Below are positions 6,333-13,017 of a stretch of DNA of 24,299 bases, in pieces. A program made the position numbers and the translations under genes. Numbering within the stretch: position 1 is the first letter of the stretch; every line of letters starts with the position of its first letter. The stretch is from contig CAYMCQ010000064.1 in the NCBI GenBank assembly GCA_964389025.1, forward strand, positions 1-24,299, given 5' to 3'. The DNA is from CAYMCQ01 sp964389025 (GTDB taxonomy: Bacteria > Verrucomicrobiota > Verrucomicrobiia > Limisphaerales > CAYMCQ01). The notes beneath the pieces are model-generated. The model was given only the letters and a program-made list of their open reading frames with translations. It was not told the origin of the DNA and ran no database searches.

Positions 6333-7623
6333 ATCCAGCGTGATCGCTTAGAAATCGTTTCACGACTTCGGAGTTTTCCTCCGGCTCAAGGCTGCACGTG
6401 CTGTAAACCAAAACGCCGCCGGGTTTCAGTTGTAGCGCGGCGCGATCCAGCAGGTTCAGTTGCGTGGTTTGCAACCTTGAAATTTCCTCCGGCGCAATCC
6501 GCCAGCGCAAATCCACGCGGCGGCGCATGACGCCGGTGTTGGAGCACGGAGCGTCAATCATAACTTTGTCGAAGGATGAAGGATGAAGGATGAAGGATGA
6601 ATCGGAAGCGGCCTCAACACACGTTATTCCAAGACGCTCGCAATTTTCCCGAACCAGGTTCAACCGCTCGCCGGAAATATCCTGCGCGACGACGCGGCCT
6701 TCGTTGCGCATGAGTTGCGCGATGAACGTGGTCTTGCCGCCAGGCGCGGCGCACAAGTCGAGAATCATTTCGCCGGGCTGTGGATCCAATTCGCGGACGG
6801 CCAGCAGCGTGCCCGGGTCTTGCACATAAAAGAATCCTTGCTGAAAACTTTTTAATGTCGCGAGTGGTGGGTGCGACATCAGTTCAAAAACCAGATTCGC
6901 CGGCAGCCAGTCGCGCGCGACGGGTTTGGCTTCCACGCCTTCGCTGCGCCATTGTTCCAATAGTTCGCCAACCGAGTTTTCGGAGGGCGGAGTTCCACGA
7001 CGCCCTGATGTTTCTTCTGAAGTTGGGGCGTCGTGTAACTCCGCCCTCCGACTAATAGGTTTCAATGTGTTCACCCGCGCGAAAGTTTTCGGGGGCGTGT
7101 TGTTCCACTCCATCAACTTCGCGACTTTTTCCGCGCCCCAACGGTTTTTCCATCGCTCGTAAAGCCAGTCGGGGTGCGAATGGCCGAGCGCGGGCTGCGA
7201 AGTTTTCAGCTCGGCCAAAAGTTTTTTCGTTGCGTCGAATTCGCGGAGGTAGCCGCGCAAAATCGCGTTCACAAAACCGGCCTGCCCGGTGAACCCATTT
7301 CGTTTCGCAAGCTCGACGGTTTCATTGACTGCGGCGTGGTTGGGAATCCGGTCGAGCCAGAAAATTTGATACAGCCCGAGCCGTAGAATAATTTGGAGCA
7401 GGGGCTTTTGTTCGCGGCCTTTGGTTTTTTGCGCGATGAGCCAGTCGAGTGTCCGTTGCCAGCGCGCGCTGCCGTAGGTCAATTCCTGGCAGAGCTTGCG
7501 GTCGGGCGCGGACAGGTTGGAACGCGCAAGTTCCGTTTCAAGCAACGTTTCCACGTAGTCTTCGGCGGTTTCGCGCAGCAGCAGAACTTGCGCGGCAATT
7601 TGTCTTGGATTTTGCGCAGGCAC
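6250..7623 (-). CDS. rsmB: 16S rRNA (cytosine-967-C5)-methyltransferase with repeat-derived inserts
   Basis: This 457-residue enzyme methylates C967 of 16S rRNA. A NusB-like RNA-binding domain fills about residues 1-135, and the SAM-binding Rossmann fold follows. DLCAAPGGKT is at 289-298, DAPCSNTG with Cys360 (motif IV) at 357-364, and STCSLEPEEN with Cys410 (motif VI) at 408-417, so both catalytic cysteines are intact. Two stretches are foreign to the family: residues 192-215 are the translation of a palindromic element (6981-7050), and residues 341-351 are the translation of a GAAGGAT tandem repeat (6571-6601). Both keep the frame and lie in loops between conserved blocks. The start is GTG 7623; the ATG at 7630 is out of frame. 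The 3' end overlaps the convergent methyltransferase by 83 bp. Confidence 0.93.
   Translation of the reverse strand: MPAQNPRQIAAQVLLLRETAEDYVETLLETELARSNLSAPDRKLCQELTYGSARWQRTLDWLIAQKTKGREQKPLLQIILRLGLYQIFWLDRIPNHAAVNETVELAKRNGFTGQAGFVNAILRGYLREFDATKKLLAELKTSQPALGHSHPDWLYERWKNRWGAEKVAKLMEWNNTPPKTFARVNTLKPISRRAELHDAPTSEETSGRRGTPPSENSVGELLEQWRSEGVEAKPVARDWLPANLVFELMSHPPLATLKSFQQGFFYVQDPGTLLAVRELDPQPGEMILDLCAAPGGKTTFIAQLMRNEGRVVAQDISGERLNLVRENCERLGITCVEAASDSSFILHPSSFDKVMIDAPCSNTGVMRRRVDLRWRIAPEEISRLQTTQLNLLDRAALQLKPGGVLVYSTCSLEPEENSEVVKRFLSDHAGFKLESERELLPFVDGVDGAFVARLRYD
6571..6601. repeat. GAAGGAT tandem heptamer, four perfect units, inside rsmB
   Basis: Four perfect GAAGGAT copies (6571-6598) are followed by a partial unit. 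On the coding minus strand the unit is ATCCTTC. Three units equal 21 bp, so translation gives a 7-residue periodic peptide, seen as SSFILHPSSF in residues 342-351 of RsmB. It lies between the SAM-binding motif and the catalytic motif IV. Confidence 0.9.
6981..7050. repeat. 70-bp palindromic element in frame inside rsmB
   Basis: The arms 6981-7005 and 7026-7050 are 25 bp each and complementary at 24 of 25 positions, with a 20-base loop. The left arm starts CGGAGGGCGGAGTT and the right arm ends AACTCCGCCCTCCG. It is translated within RsmB as residues 192-215, a polar, flexible stretch, without stop codon or frame change. Confidence 0.93.
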
Positions 7624-7669
7624 GCTTCATAATCACCATTCACGCATTCAGACGCGAGGATTTTGAATT

Positions 7670-9544
7670 ATGAGAGATGAATTTTTGAAAATGGTCGAAG
7701 CGGGAAAGTTGGAAAGCCGCCACGTGGACGCGCTTGCGGCGCTGACGGACAGCGGATTTTGCACACATCGCAGTTGGGGTTTTGGCCGCATCAAATCGGT
7801 GGACACGGTGTTCGCGCGCTTCACGATTGATTTCCCGGGCAAGGCTGGTCACACCATGGATCTGGGGTTCGCCGCCGAATCGCTCAAGCCAATTTCCAAA
7901 GACCATATTCTCGCGCGCAAGGCCGCCGACCTCGAAGGACTGCGCACGATGGCCGCGCAGAATCACCTCGACCTGGTCAAGCTCGTGCTCAACAGCTTTG
8001 GCGGCAAGGCCACGCTCGACCAGATCCAGCAGGCGCTTGTGCCGGACGTGATCCGCGACGACTGGAAAAAATGGTGGGACTCCGCCAAGCATGAATTGAA
8101 AAAGGACGGCCACTTCCAGGTGCCGGCGAAAAAAACCGAGCCGATCGTCTATCAGTCCAAGGAGATTTCGCTCGACGAGCGGTCACGCGTCGAATTCCGC
8201 GTGGCAAAAGGTTTGAAGGCCAAAATCGGCGTCGGCAGTGAGGTTTTGCGGAATGCAAGCGACTTGACCGACAAGCAAACCCTCATCACGGAGATTGTCG
8301 CCGCCCTCAACAGCGAAATCGCCTCGTATCAACGCACACAGCCGTGGGTGGCCCTCGAAGGAATTTTTCTCCGTGACGATTTGCGGGAGGTTGCCACTCT
8401 GCCACCGGCGGAAGGCGAGTTGACCGCGCAGGCAATCTGGTCGCAGGACGCGCGCATCGGCAAGATGCTTGAAGAAGTTCCCGCCGCGAAACATCGTCGC
8501 GTGCTGGAATCGTTCAAGTCCGTGAACCCCGACCGCTGGCACGAAGTCCTGTTGAACAACCTGAATTCCGGTTCCGCGAAAGTCGCCAAAGAAATCGTCG
8601 GCATCCTCGTTCACGAAGGTAAGATGGACGCGCTCAAGGCCACGCTCGCGCGGCTCATCAGCCAGCACGCGGCGACGACTGAGCTTTTGCTCTGGCTCGC
8701 CAAGGAGCGCACCGATGTGTTCGCGGATATTCTCGGCCCGGAAGTTTTCCGCGCGATGCTCACAGCGATGGAGCGCGACCAGTTCAATGAGAAGCGCAGC
8801 AACAGGCTCCGTGACGCCATCATGGACGATCAGGAACTCATCGTCGAACTCATCGGCTCGGCGGACATTGATGTGATCCGCGATCTGATCCGCGCGCTGC
8901 AACTTTCGCCCTGCTTCGACGACATGGAAAAGCGTTCGCTGCTCGGGCGCATCATCAAGAGCGAGCCGGCAGTGCAGGCACTCATCTCCGGCGATCAGGA
9001 AAAGAAGGAGTCGCATTTCATCGTGTCGTGGGAAAGTCTGGAACGCCGCAAAAACGAGTATCACGAACTCGTTCACAAAAAGATTCCGGCCAACTCCAAG
9101 GAGATCGCCGTCGCGCGCAGCTACGGCGATTTGCGCGAGAACCACGAATACAAGTCCGCGAAGGAGCAGCAAAAACTTTTGATGAAACGCAAAGGCGAGT
9201 TGGAGCAGCAATTGGTTCGCGCGCGCGGCACGGATTTTTCGACCGCGAAAAGCGACGTCGTCAGCATCGGCACCGAAGTGCGCGTGACCGACCTTGCCGC
9301 GAACAACCCCGAGCGGTTCACGATTCTCGGCGCGTGGGATTCCGACCCGGACAAAAACGTGGTCAGCTACCTCACGCCGCTCGCGCAGGCGCTTCTTAAT
9401 CACAAGCCCGGCGAGGAAGTGGAACTGGAGATGGATCACGGCAAAAAGAAATTCCGCATCGAGTCCATCGCGCTGGTGAAACCGCCGCAAGCCGCGATGG
9501 CTTCAGGAGCCCCGGTGGAAACTTCGGCGCAGCCGGTGGCTTGA
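7670..9544 (+). CDS. greA: GreA-type transcription elongation factor with long N-terminal extension
   Basis: The 624-residue product ends in a complete GreA/GreB module. A coiled-coil domain (about 450-520) carries YGDLRENHEYKSAKEQQ with the acidic tip residues D487 and E490 that stimulate RNA polymerase transcript cleavage. An FKBP-like C-terminal domain (about 528-604, from VSIGTEVRV to FRIESI) docks on the polymerase. The first 445 residues are extra; typical GreA has about 160. They are mostly helical and unrecognised, with conserved-looking segments such as TDSGFCTHRSWGFGRI (26-41) and DDWKKWWDSAKHELK (130-144). Chlamydial GreA is also unusually long, so an extended GreA may be a PVC trait (from memory). 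GAGGA at 7656-7660 is a good ribosome site for ATG 7670. It is divergent from rsmB across 46 bp. Its job is probably rescue of stalled polymerase, with an added N-terminal function. Confidence 0.85.
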   Translation: MRDEFLKMVEAGKLESRHVDALAALTDSGFCTHRSWGFGRIKSVDTVFARFTIDFPGKAGHTMDLGFAAESLKPISKDHILARKAADLEGLRTMAAQNHLDLVKLVLNSFGGKATLDQIQQALVPDVIRDDWKKWWDSAKHELKKDGHFQVPAKKTEPIVYQSKEISLDERSRVEFRVAKGLKAKIGVGSEVLRNASDLTDKQTLITEIVAALNSEIASYQRTQPWVALEGIFLRDDLREVATLPPAEGELTAQAIWSQDARIGKMLEEVPAAKHRRVLESFKSVNPDRWHEVLLNNLNSGSAKVAKEIVGILVHEGKMDALKATLARLISQHAATTELLLWLAKERTDVFADILGPEVFRAMLTAMERDQFNEKRSNRLRDAIMDDQELIVELIGSADIDVIRDLIRALQLSPCFDDMEKRSLLGRIIKSEPAVQALISGDQEKKESHFIVSWESLERRKNEYHELVHKKIPANSKEIAVARSYGDLRENHEYKSAKEQQKLLMKRKGELEQQLVRARGTDFSTAKSDVVSIGTEVRVTDLAANNPERFTILGAWDSDPDKNVVSYLTPLAQALLNHKPGEEVELEMDHGKKKFRIESIALVKPPQAAMASGAPVETSAQPVA

Positions 9545-9553
9545 TCCAATTAC

Positions 9554-9673
9554 AAGCACCAACATCCAAGCTCCAGAGAAGCTTTAATTTCCAAGCTCCA
9601 AAACCTGCGTGGCATCGTTTGAAGTTTGGTGTTTGATGCTTCTCTGGGGCTTGGTGCTTGGGATTTGGAGCTT
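9554..9673. repeat. Heptamer-built inverted repeat (AAGCACC / GGTGCTT family)
   Basis: The left side reads AAGCACC, AACATCC, AAGCTCC, AGAGAAG (9554-9581), with AAGCTCC again at 9593-9599. The right side reads GGGGCTT, GGTGCTT, GGGATTT, GGAGCTT (9646-9673), preceded by GCTTCTCT that pairs with AGAGAAGC. The units on the two sides are near reverse complements. The element fills almost the whole gap between the greA-like gene and the TIM-barrel gene, so any promoter of the latter must lie in or just after it. Confidence 0.8.
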
Positions 9674-9714
9674 TATTTCATTCCATTCGCGCGCCGGTTG
9701 TGTTTAATCGCTTC

Positions 9715-10632
9715 ATGCAAGACCAATCCCGCCGCTCGTTCCTGAAAACTTCCGTCGCCGCCGGATTTTCGCTGGCCGCGCTTGAAACTTTCACCCCGTC
9801 CGCGCTCGCCATCGAACCGGTCAAGCGCAAGGGCGCGTCGCGGCTTCGCCTGAGCCTCGCGGCCTATTCTTTCCGTGACTTCTTCAAGTCGAAGGATCCG
9901 GCCAAACAGATTGATTTGTTTCAGTTCGTGGATTATTGCGCCGATCAAGGCCTGGATGCGGCGGAAATCACCGCCTACTATTTTCCAGAAAATCCCGACA
10001 CCGGTTATCTCCTCAAGCTCAAGCGCCACGCATTTTTGCGCGGCGTTGAAATCAGCGGCTCGGCCATCGGAAACAACTTCGCGCTGCCCAAGGGCGAAAA
10101 ACGCGACGAGCAGATCCGCGTCACGAAGAAGTGGATCGACCGCTGCGCGATTCTCGGCGCGCCGCACCTCCGCGTTTTTGCCGGGCCGGCCCAAAAAGAT
10201 TTTGAAATGGCCGAGGCGAAAAAGAATTGCATCGAAGCGATGGAGGAATGTTGCGATTACGCCGGCGCGAAGGGAATTTTTCTCGGGCTTGAAAACCATG
10301 GCGGCATTGTCGCGGAATCGAAAGACCTGCTGGACATTGTCCACGAGGTGAAAAACCCATGGTTCGGCATCAATCTCGACACCGGAAATTTTCATACAGA
10401 CGACCCCTATGCCGACCTCGCCAAATGCGCGCCTTACGCGGTCAACGTGCAATATAAAGTCGAGGTGCAATATCGCGGCAAAGAAAAACAGACCGCCGAC
10501 ATGCCGCGCGTGATAAAAATTTTGCGTGACGCGAATTACCAGGGCTACGTCGCGCTCGAGCACGAAAAGAAGGAAGACCCGTGGGAAACCGTGCCGGGTT
10601 GGTTGAAGAAGTTGAAAGACGCGATGGCGTAA
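9715..10632 (+). CDS. Exported sugar phosphate isomerase/epimerase-like TIM-barrel protein
   Basis: This 305-residue protein has a twin-arginine signal: SRRSFLK at residues 5-11, a hydrophobic stretch, and a probable cleavage site after SALA near residue 32. It would be exported folded to the periplasm. The rest resembles the xylose isomerase-like TIM barrel (AP endonuclease 2 superfamily), with YSFRDF near the first strand, GLENHGG in the middle, and GINLDTGN and ALEHEKKEDP near the end. The E, H and D residues there are the usual metal ligands. Substrate and reaction are unknown; such proteins are abundant in Planctomycetes and Verrucomicrobia. The ATG at 9715 is chosen over an in-frame upstream start because it places the RR motif correctly. 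The gene stands alone after a repeat element. Confidence 0.87.
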   Translation: MQDQSRRSFLKTSVAAGFSLAALETFTPSALAIEPVKRKGASRLRLSLAAYSFRDFFKSKDPAKQIDLFQFVDYCADQGLDAAEITAYYFPENPDTGYLLKLKRHAFLRGVEISGSAIGNNFALPKGEKRDEQIRVTKKWIDRCAILGAPHLRVFAGPAQKDFEMAEAKKNCIEAMEECCDYAGAKGIFLGLENHGGIVAESKDLLDIVHEVKNPWFGINLDTGNFHTDDPYADLAKCAPYAVNVQYKVEVQYRGKEKQTADMPRVIKILRDANYQGYVALEHEKKEDPWETVPGWLKKLKDAMA

Positions 10633-11025
10633 AGAAATTTATTTCCTGGTGGCGCGATTTTCTTACTTCATTGACGCATCATGACATTGCTGCGTAGAAC
10701 GAGGATGCGCATGGTTCCTCATCCGGCCAAGGCAACAACCTTCAACCCGGAGAAACATGAAATCTGAATCTGAACCGCTGCCCACGCTGGCGGAGATAGA
10801 AGAAGGTGTGCTGGTGGAGACACAAGAGTGGGCGCGACAACGCCTGCAAGTGGGGCTGTGCGAGCAATGACGCGACCCTGCACGCGCTGGTGCAGCGCAT
10901 GGGTGAGAGTGCCGTGAAGCAAACGCAGGAGCGCTTGAAAACTCCTGCACAAGAAATCCGGGATTATGTCTTTCACAAACCCAACCGCGATTTGTTTGAT
11001 TGCTTCGGTTTCTCTCCTGGTTATT
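10633..11025 (+). pseudogene. Possible decayed gene(s), perhaps transposase remnants
   Basis: This 393-bp stretch holds no intact recognisable gene. A short ORF (10757-10870, 37 aa, beginning MKSESEPLPTLAEIEEG) looks like the N-terminus of a larger protein cut off early. Its acidic, then WARQRLQ-type sequence recalls transposase N-termini, but I cannot name the family. A second open stretch in another frame (about 10869-11048) gives a hydrophilic helical peptide containing MGESAVKQTQERLKTPAQEI. Consecutive open pieces in different frames suggest a frameshifted gene. No inverted repeats or target duplications were found at the edges. Confidence 0.35.
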
Positions 11026-11208
11026 TCAAGCGCGGCGAGCCGCGTTAAGCAGCTTTTCCCTCACCCATTCTGTCTGTGTTTTGCCTGATTCATTGACAGC
11101 GGCCTTTATCTCTTTCAATTCATCTGGCGAAAGCCGCGTGGAGATAAATTCACCGCGCTTTTCCTTTTTTGGAAGCATCGGCCTGCCAACTTTGGGCATG
11201 CTGCTCAT
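11026..11208 (-). CDS. Small ribbon-helix-helix-like protein
   Basis: This is a 60-residue basic protein. A GRPMLPKKEKRGE segment is followed by ISTRLSPDELKEIKAAVNESG and EWVREKLL. The pattern of one beta strand (FISTRLS) and two helices is that of ribbon-helix-helix DNA-binding proteins such as CopG-type antitoxins and relaxosome accessory proteins. It would bind DNA as a dimer and may autoregulate. Its ATG (11206-11208) overlaps the TGA of the tiny upstream ORF (11205-11207), so the two form a coupled pair. No toxin-like partner was recognised next to it. An in-frame ATG three codons downstream is an alternative start. Confidence 0.55.
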   Translation of the reverse strand: MSSMPKVGRPMLPKKEKRGEFISTRLSPDELKEIKAAVNESGKTQTEWVREKLLNAARRA

Positions 11209-11303
11209 GTTTTCGTTTTACCTTTTGGCTTCGGATTAGGAGTTTTCAGTAAAGCTGGCAAAGCATCCTTGAACGAGACGCCGCTCAAATTTGGCATCAT
11301 CAT
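11205..11303 (-). CDS. Tiny ORF coupled to the ribbon-helix-helix gene
   Basis: This 32-residue ORF starts with three consecutive ATG codons (11303, 11300, 11297) and ends in TGA overlapping the next start (ATGA). The peptide has a short amphipathic part (LSGVSFKDALPALLKTP) and a lysine-, proline- and threonine-rich tail. The overlap and same-strand order with the RHH-like gene are the main arguments that it is translated. Coupled small ORFs of this shape accompany some toxin-antitoxin-like loci. No function is assigned; it may be a leader peptide or noise. Confidence 0.4.
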   Translation of the reverse strand: MMMPNLSGVSFKDALPALLKTPNPKPKGKTKT

Positions 11304-11472
11304 TTCTTGTGGACGCTTCCGATGTTTCGTTCGTTTTGATCTTGCCACGATTTCTCTTTCTGCCCCACCGGATATGCGGAGCTTTTGATTTCACCAACCA
11401 ATCCAAATTGCGTAAAATTGGCCTTGCCTCGGTTTCATGGACTACCAAAGGATGAGCGTGTTCTCGAATTGG
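11304..11472. other. Short gap without a supported gene
   Basis: Nothing convincing is seen between the tiny minus-strand ORF and the candidate folD promoter. A 96-codon open frame on the minus strand (11236-11526) crosses it, but it would overlap the folD start and has no recognisable content. Confidence 0.5.
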
Positions 11473-11502
11473 TGGACACGTTTGGGACTCTGCATGTATA
11501 AA
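11473..11502 (+). promoter_or_regulatory. Candidate sigma-70-type promoter of folD
   Basis: TGGACA (11473-11478) and TATAAA (11497-11502) are separated by 18 bases. Transcription would begin a few bases before the folD ATG at 11514, giving a very short or leaderless transcript, which fits the lack of a clear Shine-Dalgarno. Confidence 0.35.
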
Positions 11503-11513
11503 AGCCCCGGCAA

Positions 11514-12380
11514 ATGTCTCTTTCAAATCTCATTGATGGGAAAGCCATCGCCCGACAAATCCTCGATGAAGTCGCGCAGCGCGTCCGTGCGCTGAAATCG
11601 CGCGGCGTCCAGCCCGGTCTCGCCTTCGTGCGCGTCGGCGAAGACCCGGCATCTAAAGTCTATGTTGGCCGCAAGGAAAAAGCCTGCACTGAACTTGGAA
11701 TTTTTTCTGAGACCAAAGTTCTTCCTGAATCCGCGAGCGAAGCTGAATTGCTCGCGCTCATCCAAAAACTGAATTCAGATTCGCGCATTCACGGGATTCT
11801 GGTTCAAGCGCCGTTGCCGCCGCACATTTCCCAGACAAAGATTTACTCCAGCGTCCTGCCTGAAAAAGACGTGGATGGTTTTCATCCGGTCAACATGGGG
11901 AAACTTTTACTTGGCGACACGACCGGTTTTGTCGCCTGCACGCCTGCGGGCGTTCATGAATTGCTGATTCGCTCGAACATAAAAATTGCGGGCGTGGAAA
12001 TCGTGATTCTTGGCCGAGGCAACATCGTGGGCAAGCCGCTGGCTGCGCTGCTTTGTCAGAAAGGAAAAAATGCCGACGCCACGGTGACGATTTGCCATTC
12101 ACGAACGGGCGACATCAAATCGCATTGCCTGCGCGCGGACATTTTGGTGGCGGCGATGGGCGTGGCGGAATTCGTGAAGGCAGACATGGTCAAGCCCGGC
12201 GCGACGGTCATTGACGTTGGCGTGAACCGCGTTGACGGAAAACTCGTCGGCGACGTTGATTTTGCAAACGTGCAGCTGATTGCCGGGACAATCACGCCAA
12301 ACCCGGGCGGCGTCGGCCCGATGACGATTGCAATGCTGATGCGCAACACGGTGAGAGCGGCGGAAAACACGGCAAGATGA
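11514..12380 (+). CDS. folD: Bifunctional methylenetetrahydrofolate dehydrogenase/cyclohydrolase
   Basis: This 288-residue cytoplasmic enzyme interconverts 5,10-methylene-, methenyl- and 10-formyl-tetrahydrofolate, supplying formyl groups for purine and initiator tRNA synthesis; purH in this window uses 10-formyl-THF. Active-site residues fall at the classical positions: Y50 and K54 in YVGRKEKAC, Q98 in VQAPLP and D121 in KDVDGFHP. The NADP-binding loop is GRGNIVGKP (167-175), with Gly where many homologues have Ser. The C-terminal signature PGGVGPMT is present. Its length is normal for the family. It is preceded by a candidate promoter and followed by a repeat-rich gap. Confidence 0.96.
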   Translation: MSLSNLIDGKAIARQILDEVAQRVRALKSRGVQPGLAFVRVGEDPASKVYVGRKEKACTELGIFSETKVLPESASEAELLALIQKLNSDSRIHGILVQAPLPPHISQTKIYSSVLPEKDVDGFHPVNMGKLLLGDTTGFVACTPAGVHELLIRSNIKIAGVEIVILGRGNIVGKPLAALLCQKGKNADATVTICHSRTGDIKSHCLRADILVAAMGVAEFVKADMVKPGATVIDVGVNRVDGKLVGDVDFANVQLIAGTITPNPGGVGPMTIAMLMRNTVRAAENTAR

Positions 12381-12563
12381 ATTTGAAACTCAGGAAAAGA
12401 ACAATTGAATAATCCCGCCGAGGCGGGACAGGAAGGCAGGAAAATAAAAACTCCTGGTTTCATGGCTTCCTTATAACTCTTTCTTCCCTCAGTTCCTGAG
12501 TTCTGAATTAAATAAAAGGTTTGAGCCTCTTCTCTTTTCCTGATTTCCTGAGTTCCAAATTAA
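12378..12563. repeat. Repeat-rich intergenic gap with CTGAGTTC units
   Basis: AATTTGAAACTCAGGAA (from about 12380) is close to the reverse complement of TTCCTGAGTTCCAAATT (near 12545-12562). A second direct copy, TTCCTGAGTTCTGAATT, lies near 12493-12509. A small hairpin CCCGCC-GA-GGCGGG sits at about 12415-12428; it lacks a following T-run, so it is a weak terminator at best. The repeat copies end immediately upstream of the next gene's start codon. Confidence 0.6.
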
Positions 12564-12566
12564 AAC

Positions 12567-13013
12567 ATGAACGCCACTCGTATTTTGCCCGACCTGCAAT
12601 CCGCGCTTCTGTGCGAAGAAGTCCGACAGGAGATCAACGGAAATTTCATTCTCGTCGGAGTCATCAATTTTGTGCGTGTGCCAAAACTGCCGGTGACCGC
12701 ATACAAATTGTGCGTGTTCACGCGCTGGACTGCGGGCGTGGGAAATTTTGTCGAGTGCGTGCGGATGATTGCGCCGGACCAGACGACGGTGCTGCGCAAG
12801 TGCGAGGTGAAATTCGGTTTGCCGGACGCGAATCTTCACGCGACGAACGTTTCCGTGTTCGGCCAGGTGGAATTCAAAGCGGGGGGAACTTATTTCATCG
12901 AGGTGCTCGTGGACGACGTGATGAAAATCCGTTTCCCGATTCCTGTCATTGTCGCGCCGCCGCCGGAGACAAAGCCTGAAGCGAAGCCCGACGCGCCGGC
13001 GAAAAGCCAGTGA
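12567..13013 (+). CDS. Conserved-looking hypothetical protein (DUF6941-like)
   Basis: This 148-residue soluble protein is predicted to be mostly beta-structured, with alternating hydrophobic stretches, followed by a proline- and lysine-rich tail (about 130-148). Blocks such as LLCEEVRQEINGNFILVGV and FGQVEFKAGGTYFIEVLVDD suggest a beta-sandwich of the kind annotated as DUF6941; this is a resemblance recalled from memory, not a verified match. No signal peptide or membrane segment is present. It is first in a five-gene co-directional run; the next gene begins 4 bp after its stop. The role is unknown. Confidence 0.7.
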   Translation: MNATRILPDLQSALLCEEVRQEINGNFILVGVINFVRVPKLPVTAYKLCVFTRWTAGVGNFVECVRMIAPDQTTVLRKCEVKFGLPDANLHATNVSVFGQVEFKAGGTYFIEVLVDDVMKIRFPIPVIVAPPPETKPEAKPDAPAKSQ

Positions 13014-13017
13014 GCGC

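Noticed and set aside
8183..9490. 435-codon minus-strand ORF opposite the GreA-type gene
   Set aside because: Its composition is typical of antisense reading of GC-rich genes, and the plus strand carries a definite Gre module and ribosome site.
9673..10563. 296-codon minus-strand ORF opposite the TIM-barrel gene
   Set aside because: The plus strand has a twin-arginine signal and TIM-barrel motifs; the minus frame shows neither start signal nor domain.
11236..11526. 96-codon minus-strand ORF overlapping the folD start
   Set aside because: It overlaps the start of a certain gene and contains no recognisable pattern; the shorter coupled ORF in another frame is more plausible.
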